Below are positions 22,143 to 35,565 of a stretch of DNA of 64,000 bases, piece by piece. Below the pieces are notes generated by a model. It had not been told where the DNA came from, searched no databases, and was given only the letters and a program-made list of their open reading frames with translations. Numbering within the stretch: position 1 is the first letter of the stretch; each line of letters begins with the position of its first letter. A program made the position numbers and the translations under genes. Where the stretch lies: positions 27,524,637 to 27,588,636 of the forward strand of contig OZ026630.1 in the NCBI GenBank assembly GCA_964020975.1. Direction: 5' to 3'. Source of the stretch: Hermodice carunculata (Eukaryota; Annelida; Polychaeta; Eunicida; Amphinomidae).

Positions 22143-23691
22143 TTGAAATATTTATTAACAGCTAAGTTGGTTGGGTTTGTTGATAAATAGGTAATGATAT
22201 TATGTTTAATACAAGTACATTGTTTGCTAGTGTTCTGAGAAGAGTGATGTTTGCTGTTGTATATATCAAACTGTTACTCTTGATAATTGAATACATACGC
22301 ACTTTGTGATATATAAGGTGAATTGGCATGATAATTTACAATTTCTGAGTTGCTTTATATAATAAATCTGGATCCATATCAGAAAATACTAACTTTTTTC
22401 CCAACTGGATAAGCAGATATCAAGTTTTCTTAGATATGTAAATAAGGGGTTGTGATGTCACCTGGAATAACTGCTACAGCTAATGCAATGACAGCTAAGT
22501 GAAACTCTGACAAAAACAAGAAAACCTGACCAAGTACACATACTCCACTCTTACCATGGATAAAGTAGTGTGCATTGAAAAAATCAAAGTTAGCGAACAG
22601 AGATATTTTTCTCCTTTAATGATGATTAATAAGGAAAGAAAAATGCAGAGATCAATACCAATAGGCTAACAGCTGTGGTTGTGTATTCAATTGCAGAAGC
22701 ATGTGTCAACTAATATACCACACTGATAAGATCAAAGAAGGTGATTAACAGAGTGCACAAGTCATTATGATATGCCTGCTAATGTGTATCTCAGCTTGGT
22801 GCCCCCTCAAGGTTTATGTATTAAATATGCAGGGTAGCCCAGGTGATGTCACGCATCAAAACACCTGCTTGAAATACAAAAAAAGGCTTCAACTAAATAC
22901 CTGTTTGAGAATCAATGTTGAAAATCTGTCAAATGAACACCTAAAATGACCATTAATGATGAAAAAATAAAAAATACCACTGCTGTTCAATATTTTCTTT
23001 TAGATGGCAAGTTAAGAGTGTCCAGTTTTTGGAAATGGGAAAAGAGTTTGCACTTAGTTACTTTATTTGCACCATTTGAGCGCAAATTATATGATAGCCT
23101 TTTAGACCAGTGGCTCATTGAATTGATATACGTGTCAAATTTAAAATTCTGCTTTTAATATTCACAGTATATGTTAACATTATATGACACATGTTCAAAA
23201 ATGTCATTTAACCTAAAACATGTTTGAAAAAAATTTAGAATTGGCGAAGATAATCAAATACACTGCATTCCCAGCTCAGTTATCTTCTCTTTGTGTCAAT
23301 TATTTGTTTCCAGTATGTCATGCCACTTAATGAAGGAAACAGCATTGAACAACAGTGTAATTAATGGCCTGCACTAGAACTGCTTTTGAAAGACTGCCTG
23401 CCTTTTATGACCACATTTATCATGTATCTACAATGGAGTTTTTCCTCATTATTGGTTGCCACTGAGTGACCTCATGACCAGTTCATGCCTGTCATAGGGT
23501 AATCTCTGAAAGGGAGACCAGCGTTTTCTGTTAAACACTTGAATGAGCACACTCATCATTATGAAGTGCATTCCTATCTCAAAATATCATCTATGAAACA
23601 TGCACAAAAGAAAAGGTATTTTGCATATATATCCCATGTACATTAATTGGTAGGTTGTTTTTGAAAAAACAACCACAGTTCAAATTAATTC
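22143..23691. other. No recognisable gene; intron-like
   Basis: AT-rich sequence with no supported ORF, repeat or structure. Confidence 0.5.
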
Positions 23692-23695
23692 TTGA

Positions 23696-23869
23696 ACCCA
23701 TTCCCCCTTAAACTGGCCAAAGCTTGCTGGTGGTCAAATGTCTGCTTCGGTGTTTTCAACTTATTTCAACAGTAATGGAAAACAGTTTGACTGAGAATTG
23801 TAAATGGGCCTATAGATCTCATGCCAAGGAAAGCTGTTGACTCATTCTTAATTCAAGGGGGAAAGGGTT
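23696..23869. mobile_element. P1-family TTAA short element, copy 1
   Basis: Begins CCCATTCCCCCTTAAACTGG and ends AATTCAAGGGGGAAAGGG followed by TTTTAA; the left target has decayed to TTGA. Internal words TGGTCAAATGTCTGCTTC and CCAAGGAAAGCTGTTGA are shared, in reverse orientation, with the copy at 53508-53738. Only one hairpin arm is preserved. Confidence 0.7.
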
Positions 23870-23873
23870 TTAA

Positions 23874-25412
23874 GTAGTTAGATGACAGATCACTGACAAC
23901 CAGTTGCTAGTTTTGATTTCACTGATTTATTCTACCAATGTATGGTACCATATAAATATGAATGTTGGAATTTTGTATTGTTAATATGCAGCTGATTTTT
24001 TCTCCTTAAAAACTGTGATCATAAAATGCATTCTAACAGTATGACCACATGTTTGATATTACCATTTCAACTGCAAAGCAAAACATCACTGTGAGTTGTA
24101 AAAACTAATACATATATGCAGCAAAAGTACATGGATGTGCTGTATTGGACGTTGATATGTGATGCTGGGTTGTCCTCATTACCGGAACATGGAGTGGAAA
24201 AATAATGAGTCATAAACTAGTGCAGATTTTAATGATGTTGTTATCCTTTATGAGGGTCAAAACCTGTGACTTACAATGTATGATGAATGATGAGCTGTCC
24301 TGTAAAGTGATAGACAGGTGGACACTGTCAATCTGTGGCCCGGTTTCCCTCATTTACAAGCTTGTGCCAGCAGTTAGTAGTTTGCTAGCTGTTCAGTTTC
24401 CCAATTGAAATCACTTTTGCTTTAAATTTCCTGGCATCTGAATTCAAGGTTTCCTATTTTTTTGTAAGGAGCTTCCATACTGTTTGACATCATTTTGGGG
24501 GTCTCCAGTATTCTCACAGGGTCACAGCGATATAAAGTTTCAATAATTTTGTTGAATCAGTCCTTTTTCTTCAAGGATTTTCAGGGGGATCTCTTGTACA
24601 CTCTAAGTTCAAATTGGGCGGGGGGGGTCACAATTTTTTAATTTTGTGCATCATCATTGATCATACATGCACATTTGTGCTTAAAGGAAAACGCTGTTGG
24701 TTGTCATTTAGTTAGAAATAGGATTGAGTTTAGTTTGCTTATCAGGTTTGCGCAAAAGATGGAAAAAAGTTGAACTTATTGTTGCAGAATTTTTTGCTGG
24801 TGAAATAATGCCTTATTTTTTAAATTGGTTTCTTTGGCTTATGGTTCAGGCAAATTTTTACAGCATAGTATTAATTAATCTCAGTCACTTTTGGGACATG
24901 TTAATTTTTCCTAATAGCAGTTTTATTCCCTATACCCCCACTGGGGCAAATAAAAATGCTTTCCAAGCTGATAAACCTAGTTCTACTGATGTACAATGCA
25001 GGGTGCCTGTGGGAGGGACTGCTGTTTGGGCTGCATTAATCTAATTGGAATCACTGCCACATATTAAGTGACAAATATGATTTTTTATTATATTCAGAGA
25101 TGCCACTATTCAGGATTTTACCTGAATTCAGTTAATTTGCCTTTTCTTGAACTAAAGCAAGTCACCTCAATTTTTGATGAAAAAGAGAAGGGGTACATAG
25201 TTTTTGTGTAATTTTGATCACATTTCAAGTAAAATTTGTGCAAGTGAGTAGCATTACTGTATATTCCTTATGATTTTTTTGTATTTTCACCCACAAGTTT
25301 CGAACCAGTCACTTTTTTATTGCTCTTTGCGTGACTTCAGAACAGGATGGACACAGTCAACATGTTGATGGGACTGACACTACAGAGAGTTCAGAGTGAC
25401 TCAGTTTTAATA
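23874..25412. other. No recognisable gene
   Basis: Intron-like. A 106-codon plus-strand ORF at 24724-25044 is hydrophobic in its first half but matches nothing I know and does not begin with ATG-like context; not annotated. Confidence 0.45.
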
Positions 25413-25592
25413 TGCAGTGGAATCTCCCCATTAAGACCACCTAAGGGACTGAAAAATATGGTCTTAATAGGGGAGTGGTCTTAATAGGGGTTAAATTAAG
25501 TAAGGATAAACAAAAATGGGTATGTAATTTAGTGGTCATAATATAGAAATGGTCTCTTTATGGAGGTGGTCTTAATTGGAGATTCTACTGTA
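25413..25592. mobile_element. Short TIR element (CAGTGGAATCTCC type)
   Basis: The left end CAGTGGAATCTCCCCATTAA and the inverted right end CAGTAGAATCTCCAATTAAG match over about 28 bases, including AAGACCACC. Length is about 180 bp. Related in style to the elements at 20495 and 52210. Confidence 0.75.
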
Positions 25593-27590
25593 GTTCCACT
25601 GACTCACTGAAGTGTATGTAAGTCAAACTATTTGCTTGTGAGGTCAGAGGTAGCCTGAATGATGCCAGATGTACACCATGCAGTAGTGGAAGCTTTGTGT
25701 ATTGGAAAACATGTCTTTTTGCATCAACACATAGGTACCAGTGTGTAGTACATTTATACCAACACTGGTGAATACATGCATGTAAGTACATTTTCTTTTT
25801 CAGGTAACCCTGCCCATAAATTGGAAAATATATCAATGCAAACATGCAAAAATGTTTTGAAAAACACACAAGTCAAAGAGTGAAAACACCTGTATGAATA
25901 AAATGTCAAATAAATGAGCTTATTCTCGTAAATACCCCCCCCCCCCCCCCCCCCCCCCCCGAGGAAAAAAAAAGGCACTGTCAATAGCTTTAATTTCCCT
26001 GTATTGTTATTTTCACTGATTTCGCTGATGGTACAAATCAGTGAAAATACAAACAGTAAAAGAGTATTTTAACATTGTTTGAATAAGATCTATATCAAAA
26101 ACTGTGAAATTAAAACAACAATGAAATGTCAAAAATGCGAAAATCATGAAAATTTATACACATGAAAAATATCAATTTACAGTAGCAGCTTTTAAAAAAC
26201 TCCCTTTTTACATCGTTCACCAAATCTTTTTCATAATAGATGCAGCTGAAGATTATCAGACATTTTGTTTCATGTGTCATGTATGGTTCATTTTCTTATC
26301 AGAACGTTTCTAAGTAGTTGGAACTCTACAAAATGTGTAAATTATAGCTGACATGAAAAGTACTGTGTGGAGTCTCCTGAAGTGAAAAGAGGACAGGGCT
26401 TGACATTAAGTATATATGGCAAGTTAGCAATGACTTTAGCAATTCACTGAACATAATTTTGGATTCAAACACATGTATAAAGTGTGGTAAACTATATATT
26501 TTCAGAAAGCTAACAAACCGAGGATGCTATTGGTTTCAACTTCACTTTGTCAGTTGGTTGCAATGATAGTCACTTCTATACACTTTATTAAATGCTGTGT
26601 GAACTTTGTAGCTAGTAAACATTACTACAGTGCTATATAATTGCTCTTCGTGTTGTCTACCTTTCAAAAATGTATACTTTATGGACCTTTTGAGTGCACT
26701 CAGACAGTTATCAAAAGAGAAGTGACCCTCATGACTGAAGCCAATGCTAACTTGCCATATATCTTAAACCTTATGGTTTTTCACTTCTTGACCAGTCGCC
26801 CTTTTGCTTCAATTTAGGACAAGTATAACAGGCTGTTCTCCATAAAACTCCACATTTGTACTTGTGGACAATACTGCTTCCTTTAATGTCCATGTCTGGG
26901 TGTTCTTTGAAGACAGAGGGTCTGTCAATGTGTCATAACAGAGAGCACTCTACATGCTGCAGGCATCAATGGGGCTGGCAGTCAGTAATTCATACACATG
27001 CTCTTTCATTGGTATTCATGTGAAGTCTGCATGTACTGTACAGCTACAAGTACATTTGTCATTAAACATGTTAAATGCAAAGTTTTAATAGGAAAACTTT
27101 ATGTCCAGTGCACAAGTAGCATAATAGATAAAACCGTATAAACATGATAGTGTCAGTTTGTTGTGACCTGGTTATAGGCACCTAGCAATTGCCCAGAGTA
27201 CACAGTCGTCTGTGGAAAAGACTGGTTAAATTGTTTAAAACCGTATATTGTTAATTAAAGTTGCAAATGCCACAACATGTGGGATGGGAACATTCCATCC
27301 CCATTAATGAGATGCGAGTTTGCATTGGGTAGGTGTTTCCCTGGTGTGGAATTTGCCAAATTTTGTCAGCTCTCAGTTCAAGAATCAGACATGTTTGCTG
27401 TCACTTACCCATCCCAGCGCCAGTCAAGGGAAAGCATTGGTGCTAGAATATTACAAAATAATACTCTCCCTTTCCTTATTATATATTTAAATACTGTCTG
27501 ACATTCAGAATGAAAATGAAAAAATAAAAACAGTTGCTGAATGTACATCATGACAGAAAAATTCATAGCAATACCCATATTACCCATTTT
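25593..27590. other. No recognisable gene; poly-C tract
   Basis: Intron-like sequence with a C run of about 25 bases (25937-25960) followed by an A run. No supported gene. Confidence 0.5.
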
Positions 27591-27591
27591 T

Positions 27592-28200
27592 ATACCCTCG
27601 GCAAATCAAGTGCTGGAGGGTATTGTCGTCCCCTGCATCATCCATCTGTCTGTGTGTCTTGTCGATGTTGCCACGATATCTCATAAAATATTCACCGTAG
27701 CTGTACCAAATTTTTGTCACAGAAGGACCTTATGATGGACCAGGTTCCTATCAAAAAACCTGCTTATTCTGATTATTTTTAAACTTTTTATGAAACTTTT
27801 AATGTATTTATTTGAAGGCCATCTGAGTGGCATCAACCCTGGTGAAGTTACCGCAATGTCTCTAAAAATTCTGATCAGATCTTTGCCAAATTTTTGTCAG
27901 AGATGCATCTTATGATGGATCAGGTTCCTAGTTAAAACCAGCTTCCTCTTTGTATTCATAAACTTTTTATGAAACTTAAGAGTATTTATATTCAAGGCCA
28001 TCTGATTGGTGCACAAGGTTACAATATTACCATAATATCTCAACAAGGATCCAACGCAGCTTCACCAAATTTTTTTCAGAGATGCACATTATTAAGGAAC
28101 ACATTCCTATTGAAAACCAGGTTCCTATTATAATTTTTTAACTTGTTATGAAACTTTTGAAGTATTTATTTGATGGCCATCTGAGTGATGCACAGTACAG
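27592..28200 (+). repeat. Minisatellite-bearing element remnant (~185-bp units)
   Basis: Starts with TACCCTCGGCAAATC...GGAGGGTATTG, a short palindromic head like that of the HINE-like elements. Three diverged units of about 185 bp follow, each containing CCAAATTTTTGTCAGAGATG-like, GGACCAGGTTCCTAT-like and GGCCATCTGAGTG words. A mirrored right end was not found, so it is probably truncated. Confidence 0.6.
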
Positions 28201-29155
28201 TGGTCTCTGTCACCAGAATTTGGCCCAAGAACACATCCAAAAGTGCTCTTTCATTTCATAGACAACAATATGGAAATTGTATGTAAAGTATTCTACTGCT
28301 AAGTCTCAAAAAAATGCAAAATTGAGGAAAAAGATATTGTGGGTACCAAGGGTCATACGTTAAGACTGAGTCAGCAGCTTTCCTTGGGCGAGGGGGGCAA
28401 TAAGCTGTTGAACTGGGTCATGCTATCATTATTAGTCTTGTCTGGAATTCTTCGTCAAATGGTTTGTTGAAAATATTCAGCATGGTGGCTCTCAACAGGG
28501 CTCGGAGAGTCTCTGTGATATTAAATCAGTCTTGGCTAATAGCAGTCTTTTCCTATAACTGCAGAAAAACACATTGAATGGTTTGTCTGTGAAGCCTTTT
28601 CTTGTTTTGTTATCTAACATGGTCATATGTGGCAAATCTGATTCTTTTGATGCTGTTAAAATGTTAAGAAATGATATTTACATGGGATTAGGCCTGAGAA
28701 AGTTCTTTGGAAACTTTCAGTTATGATTCTAAGACACATATGGAAGGATTGTAGTATTCACTTTGCATTTGGTGCCGATGAAGGCAAAGTTTTGTGCCCA
28801 GAGTCCATTTGCACAGTGGAAGTATTATTTTTAACAAACATACATGTATTAAGTTTTGCCTGCAATAAATCTAACTGCTAATTGTAAATAACTTGCAATC
28901 CCTAATATACTACCTCTATGGTTTAACTAGGGGCAGCTACATTGGAAACTTACACAGTGTAGTCATTCCTGTATGTTTGATGAAGACATGTTTGAACTTT
29001 GAAATGTCATTTCAAGTGAAATTTGAGAAGCAAGGCCATCAGTCTTTCACTAATTTCGCACACTGGGTATTGATGACATGTGGTCTATGCCATGTGACAG
29101 TTTATGCTCTTGTAATTGTCTGGCCTGTGTCCAGAGAGGGATACAGGATATACAT
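28201..29155. other. No recognisable gene
   Basis: Intron-like. A fragment near 28363-28420 (GACTGAGTCAGCAGCTTTCC) resembles the hairpin arm of the P1 TTAA short-element family. Confidence 0.4.
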
Positions 29156-29159
29156 GTTT

Positions 29160-29420
29160 CATTAGTCCAGTGGGATCCCATTGGAATTCCATTGATGTTT
29201 TTCACTGGGCGATTCTTTTTTTCTTCAGTGGGAATTCCAGTGGAAGAATCCTGTGAGATTTGTTTGTCCAACTTGGAACCCAATGGAATTTACAAGTGGG
29301 ATATTCAATGGGAATCCCAGTGGAAGAATCCTATGGGATTCACTGGGATCCCAGTGGAACGAAAATTCACATAGGATTCTTCTGCTGGGATTCCCAGTAG
29401 AATCACAGTAGTGGGATCCA
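29160..29420. repeat. GGAATTCC/GGGATCCC palindrome-rich block
   Basis: Irregularly spaced repeats of CAGTGGGATCCCATTGG, GGGAATTCCAGTGGAAGAAT and similar words. Most are self-complementary, so the block can fold into many alternative hairpins. ORFs on both strands come from the repeat. Confidence 0.75.
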
Positions 29421-29740
29421 ACTGATACTGTAAATTGCTTCAATTTTGCTATATTCTTATTTTCGCTTATTTTGCTGATGGCAAAAAACCATGAAAATAA
29501 AAATACATTGAATAGTATTTTAACATTTGAATAGGAATGATCTCCAAAATAGTGAAATTAAAACTACCGTGCAATGTCAAAAATACATAAACCGTCAAAT
29601 TTAAACATGCAAAAAATAATGCAGTAACCAGTAGTTTTCACTGGGGATGTATTCACCAATGTAATCAAAGCTGTAATCACAAAACAGGACACTTATCAGT
29701 TACAGTGGTCACTCTTTTGCAAGTTTCATATCTATCTTTT

Positions 29741-29854
29741 AAAAGCGACTTTGATTGATTTACCTGTCTTCGAAAACTAAAAGCGACTTTGATTGATTTA
29801 CCTGTCTTCGAAAACTAAAAGTGACTTTGATTGATTTACCTGTCTTAGAAAACT
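29741..29854. repeat. 38-bp tandem repeat, three copies
   Basis: Units starting AAAAGCGACTTTGATTGATT at 29741, 29779 and 29817. The first two are identical; the third has AAAAGTGAC and a changed CTTAG. Confidence 0.9.
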
Positions 29855-31331
29855 ACCCGTGCTGCCTGACGATTATTGCAGGCAGTGGGTATAGTCTGAA
29901 CTAGCAGGTACTCAGCTCTACTGGATTTTGTATTCAGTCCCCGAGCTAGAAATGATAGGATTTTGCATTATGGTATTTAGTAAACAGAGCAACTTACAAG
30001 GGTTGATTAGCTTAAGTTCAAATTAATGAATTATCTGTACAGTTTGAAGTGTATACACGTATTAGAAAAATTATATGGTGGTTTTTACCCTTTTGCCCTT
30101 AGTTAGTTACCATCATGGAACTTGAACTTTTGGAGCATCTGGTGAGAATGTTGAATGAGTTTGGCATCGAGTGACCTTGGCCTGTTTTCAGGGTCATCAA
30201 GGGTCATCATACTTGTAGCCCAGCAAACTGCAAACAACATTTCAGCACACTATTATTTAATAAATTGGCCAATTTTTGGTCAGTGTTGGCCAAGGGGGGT
30301 CTTGAAGGGTCATTCCATCTGATGTATTTTTCACTCTTTTGGTAATACATTGTACCAGTCACACACTATCTACATGATCAGGGCATCACAGCATGGCAAT
30401 ACAGTACAAGTTTGAACTGTGAATGTCATACACATGCATATATTTTTTAAAATAATTAGTTGAACAGACTATAGCCTAGGAGTGGACTACATGGTGATTT
30501 TTCATTTCTGGTCATTAAAAAGATTATGTACTAAGTGGTTTACTTGCTGTTTAAAAGTTGACCTGTTTGACTGCATGGTAGTCCATCCAGCTACCAAGCA
30601 AGCAGTAAGATTTGCCTGAGAGGCAGCAAGCTCGGACCTGCTTCCTTCATGAATTAATCACATAAGGTGCAGTGTAGTTATTTGGGATACATTGAACAGG
30701 TAGTTTAATTACAGGGAAGGGGAACATAATGAGTATAGTTGCAGGTAGTGTATCCTCAGATCTCTGCTTCATTCTGGCCTGGGGCACTGATTGCTGCAGA
30801 AGGTTTTTCCTATGAAGCTTCTGCAGAATGAAAATGCTGACTGCCCCAGGTAATAGATATGTACTGCAAGGCTGGGTAAGCTAGGCTAATATTTGGACAT
30901 ACTTTGTGAATATGTGTCTATACAGCTTCAACAGCATTCAGTGGCCCAGTAGTGACAGTGTTCTGAGTGACAGTGTTCTGTTCTATCCATAAATCCAAGC
31001 ACTTGTTTTGTCCCCTCTGTAGCTAAGCTGGCATGCAAATGCTTGCCTGGTAAACAGACTCTAGTTTTATTGTTTATGATTTTTATATAACATTACTTGC
31101 TGGGGGAATCCCAAGTATATTGTACAAACAACTGTTAGCCTTGGAAACAGAGCTCTTTTTTTTGTGGGGGGGGGGGGGGACTTTTTACTTTACAGCTGGT
31201 AGTAATTAATGTTGTGTGTCTAGCTGTGAAAAGTTCTGGCTCAAACTGTAGTAAGTGTTTGGTACTAAGCCCACAGAGTGAGGAGAGGAGCTCATATGCC
31301 AGGTTGTGGATGAGCTAGGAAATACTTAAAA
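29855..31331. other. No recognisable gene
   Basis: Intron-like. Contains a short AGGTCA-type stretch (about 30171-30210), an imperfect hairpin (CCTGGGGCACTGATTGCTG with CTGACTGCCCCAGG, about 30778-30852) and a G run near 31166. Confidence 0.45.
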
Positions 31332-31442
31332 TACAGTGAAACCTCCTTTACCAAACACCTCCATATACTCAATACCTCATACTTAACACTTTTTCTCAGT
31401 CCCAACTGTATATTTTCATTATAAGCATGGTGTTTGATAGCA
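31332..31442. mobile_element. Possible TACAGTG-type short element, degraded
   Basis: Starts TACAGTGAAACCTCCTTTAC, continues ACCAAACACC, and ends near an inverted GGTGTTTGATAG. The right terminus is not preserved. Confidence 0.4.
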
Positions 31443-34400
31443 CAGACCGATAACATTTGTGAGTTAGATTTTATTCAGTGTCTCATGGGCAAAGAGGTAG
31501 AAACTAGAATTGAGATACTTTAGCTTCATAATTTCTTGTGAAATTGCCTTTCAATGAATAGAGTCCCATAGAACCAAGGCAGAAGCAGACAGTCTTTGGG
31601 CAGGAGGACAGGGCAGGGATTCTGTCATGATAGTGACAGCATGCTTAGATATTGTACAATTCTTACCTTAGTACTTCATGGCCCTTCAAGGCCAACTAGG
31701 GTGTAGATGATATCTTTGTCCTATTTTCTTTGATTTACTTACAGTTATTACTCTGATAAAAACATCACTTTCCCTGTTGGGAGCCACTTAGTTACTGTGA
31801 CACATCTGGTCAAGAGTCAAAAATCGCATTGTTCAGTCAGATTCTGGGCATTACATGTATTTGTGTCATTAGTTTTACTGTTTTTTTCAGTGATATGAGT
31901 ATCCCACAGGCCTTTAAATTTTGTATGATACATAGTTCTTATTGTGATTTTGAAGAGATATCACAAGCATGCTGTGTAGGGCTGTAATGATTCATTCGAA
32001 TATTTGGTGTACAAATTCTGTTGGGCCATGAATTGTATTTATAACTGCTGTCAAAACCAAATGGAGGCTCTCTATTACCTTCAAACGAACCTTACATGTA
32101 CTTCTTTGTATCTGTAATAAACCAATAAATTTTGATGTAAGTCGTAAGTAAGTGGCAAAATACATAAAATGTTATCAAAGTTGAACATTATTTGCACGTT
32201 TTCCATCGCATAATCATTTTGCACCACCTCCTGCTAAATATGGAGTGGTGGTATGGAAATATTTCTGGCACATTTCATCAAAAACGTGCTAACCAACTTT
32301 GCTTGTACTCATTTTGAACAAATCATAGTACATAAACCGCTTTATTCCAATCATTTCTTTTTTTCAGATACATGTATGTAAACTGCTTTCATTCTATGGC
32401 AACTTGCCTCTGTAGTTCACATTTTGTACACCAGATGGTGTCATCAAAACTAGCAAGAAAAAAATATGCACAGTTGTTTTTGTTGTCACTTATTAGGCAA
32501 GTCTTGGAAGTTGTGTCACTGAAATAATGGCTTTTCAGTGACACAGTCTGTCTTTATGAAATGAACAAACTATCAATGCATGAACAAAGTCTGGTAGATA
32601 CTCATGGGGGTGGATGTGATGCAAGTTGCAGACCTGTGCCTGTGTTGAAACTTAAAGTGAAAGTGCCATTGGTTGATTGCATGATGATCTTCAAACTTGG
32701 CCATCGCATAGTAAAGTTCAGTTTCTCATGCAAATTTGTTGTTGATTATACTGCAGAGTTGATATTTTGAATTTTGGGAAAATGTGAACGATCTTTGTTG
32801 ACTTTTAAAGTAAATGAACAGGTGAAGCTAAAAAAAGGGGAACAGGGATATTGTATCTTGGACATTTGTTGACCATGTTTCTAAATAGTGTATGTGCCTG
32901 AAATGCATGAGTGAACATAAGGAACAATAAAAAGTCCTGCAAACTTTGATAAATTTGAATAAAGTATGTATTCCACCATTGAGTGGGCATTTCATTATTT
33001 AAGTCTGTGAAGCACTAAGTGTGACTGAAAAACTTTCTTTTCAGCATTTTTCATACAAAGTGTATCCCTGGTTTCTTTGGTCAGTTTTTATGGAAAATGT
33101 ACATATTCCTCGTGTATTTCTTTGTAAAATACCCACACCCTTGCAGGACATCAGGCAAGACCACTGGGGCATGACTTGTGTATTCAGCTATTAAAAGTCC
33201 AATTAAGCCATTGTTCTTGTATAGTCGCACATGGGTTCAACTTATTAATTGTTTGTGCAATCTGCAGCAGTCCAAAACTGTATCTATGCAGATTACTGAC
33301 TTGGCAATGAAGATGTGTGCATGGTGAGGGAGAAAGACACTATGTATACATGTAGGACTATTCTGTCCACTTTGGTTTAATCACATTGAATGATGCTATG
33401 TTTATCAGATATCAACATACATATCAATTATGGTCCTATCTTATGCATGCAGAGCTGGACTACAAGGACTGATTTGAATAGAGAGACTTTGACCCACCGG
33501 CCATTAACATGCAAGCTTCCTGGTTTGTATGTCCCACTTGACAGGTCAACTGAAAATGTAACACCAATCTGCTGCATAGGGGTGTCAGGTTGTGTTGTAT
33601 CATATGGTTGACTGGTCTGTAGTTTATTGTGGAACCTTACTCAAATAAAAATAAAGATGGTCACCTTTAATGCAGACTAAATTGTCAAACATTGGATCAA
33701 GAGAGTGGGATTTCAATGAAAAAGTAAATGGCATTACATATGAAAAGAAGTATGAAACCTTCAACCCCTCCGATGTCAAATCAGTTCACCTGCTACACTC
33801 CCTTGGTGGCTAGCTGGTAAAGAGGTACCTGTTCCGAGAGTTTTTCTTCTTCATCCAGACACATACAGTTGTTATTTTATTAGGTTTTTTACTTCCTGGT
33901 AATGGTGGTGTTAATGCTTGTCAAGTTGCACTACATTGACACCGCAAGGAGACTGTCCTGAGAATCAGTCCTTCAAGTTTTGTCATACATTTTGGACAAC
34001 TACTCTTGGATGTATACTTTATTGGATGATAGGAACTGTACTGGCTCCGTTATGCACAGGTCTTTCAGAGTTACAGCAGCCTGAAATATCAGAAGTAAGT
34101 GTATTATGAATATGTTACCATACATGTATCAATCACACTTTCAGCATATGTCATATTCGTTCCAAATGTAGCACACACCCTAATAGAAGCACAGCCCCGA
34201 CTTTTCCCTTTGTGGATTCCATAAACAATATAAATTTTTGCCTATACTTTTCTAAAAAAAAAAATTTTGATATAAAAGTATAGCTGAAGTAGAAAACACC
34301 TTCACTGTAGATGATAGAGGAAATACAAGTTTGAGATGTTATGGAAACTCTGTGATTGTGAGCCTCTATTATTTGTGTTCAAAAAGGTCAGATTGATTAA

Positions 34401-34885
34401 GAAGATAAATAACTTTGAGGTTTATTGTGAAAACTTGACTGCCAGGGTAAAGTGGAATTTTTTTTAGCCAAATGCCTGAAGTCCTATTGTTTACATGCTA
34501 CCTACATAGTAGTTTAATACAGGGTCCTGTAACCTGTGAGCGGCTCATCTCATTCAGTGTTCCCATTGGACACCACAGTGTTGCTTCTACAAGATCTACA
34601 TGCAATTCACCCTGTATGAAACCTGTGTCACGGCTACAGGCAATATTCCTGATGTGTTTATTAATGTTGGTGTAAATAGTTAGAAGCAAGTAAGGACAGT
34701 CTGCCACAGCGTCAGACAACAGAAAACATTAACTCCTTGTTTACAACAGGTACCTTGCAATTGACAGCCTGTGCATAACTTGTCCTGATGGATTGCTGAA
34801 GGTGTATATATATAATGAGATAGCATGGAACAAATTAAGCCAAAAACAGAATTGAACTTTTTGATGGCACAGTGTGGTGCTTGGG
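31443..34885. other. No recognisable gene; intron-like
   Basis: About 3.4 kb without supported coding sequence, repeat or RNA gene. All ORFs are under 75 codons with no family resemblance. Confidence 0.5.
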
Positions 34886-34907
34886 ACCATGTCTTAAAAC
34901 AGAGCTC

Positions 34908-35052
34908 AAATGAGAGACTACCTGCATGAAAAGACTGCCCTTTGAGATACTTTGTTTAATACATTGCCATCTAATTCTTACCTCCTGTGAAAGACCACCT
35001 GTCTTGAGAGACTACAATTTGGTCACTCCCAGTGGTGATCTTTTAATACAGG
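34908..35052. mobile_element. Degraded TACAGTG-family short element
   Basis: Shares GAGAGACTACCTGC, GAAAGACCACCTGT and TTGAGAGACT words with the complete element at 52210-52392, but clear ends are missing. Confidence 0.4.
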
Positions 35053-35224
35053 TTTCATTTAACATGGCAGTTATGCTTGATTCAGCCAAAAAAAAGGTGG
35101 GGGGAATGTTTTACCCCACATAATGACAAAACTTTTGGGCATGGTTCCCTTATCCATCCACTACAAATCATGGTCATATCCTTGTAAACCTTGTTCAGGG
35201 ACCGCTCTGAGCATTATCCAAATA

Positions 35225-35565
35225 GGCCACATAAAAAGATATCCCGGTTTATCATCAGTTATTTTCCAAAAAAAGTGATGAGGGCGGGATATTTTTTCCC
35301 CTTCCCTCCAAATGATTTACTGTATTAAAGCTTTCCACAAGTCGTCATTGCCCACACAGGTCATTTGTTCGTTCGGAATGTTACGAGAATGCTGTAATAT
35401 AGTCCTCTTGATCAGCGCTGGAGGTGCTGACTTCTCAAGGCATTAATTGAAGCTTTGTCAGCAATTTTCCTGCAAATACTTACAAATAAGAAAATTTAAA
35501 TTTGGTGCAGCAAAAAAAAAATGTTGTGTGTGCTGATGATAAACCGGGATATTTTTTATGTGGCC
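35225..35565. mobile_element. 341-bp TIR element
   Basis: The left 34 bases, beginning GGCCACATAAAAAGATATCC, match the inverted right end (35533-35565) except for one base. No clear target duplication (ATA before, TTA after). No ORF; a MITE of unassigned superfamily. Confidence 0.8.

Noticed and set aside
24724-25044. 106-codon hydrophobic ORF
   Set aside because: The upstream codon is not ATG and no homologous family comes to mind; low-complexity AT-rich context.
28360-28420. Further P1-family copy
   Set aside because: Only a short arm-like match (GACTGAGTCAGCAGCTTTCC) without TTAA ends; insufficient for a call.
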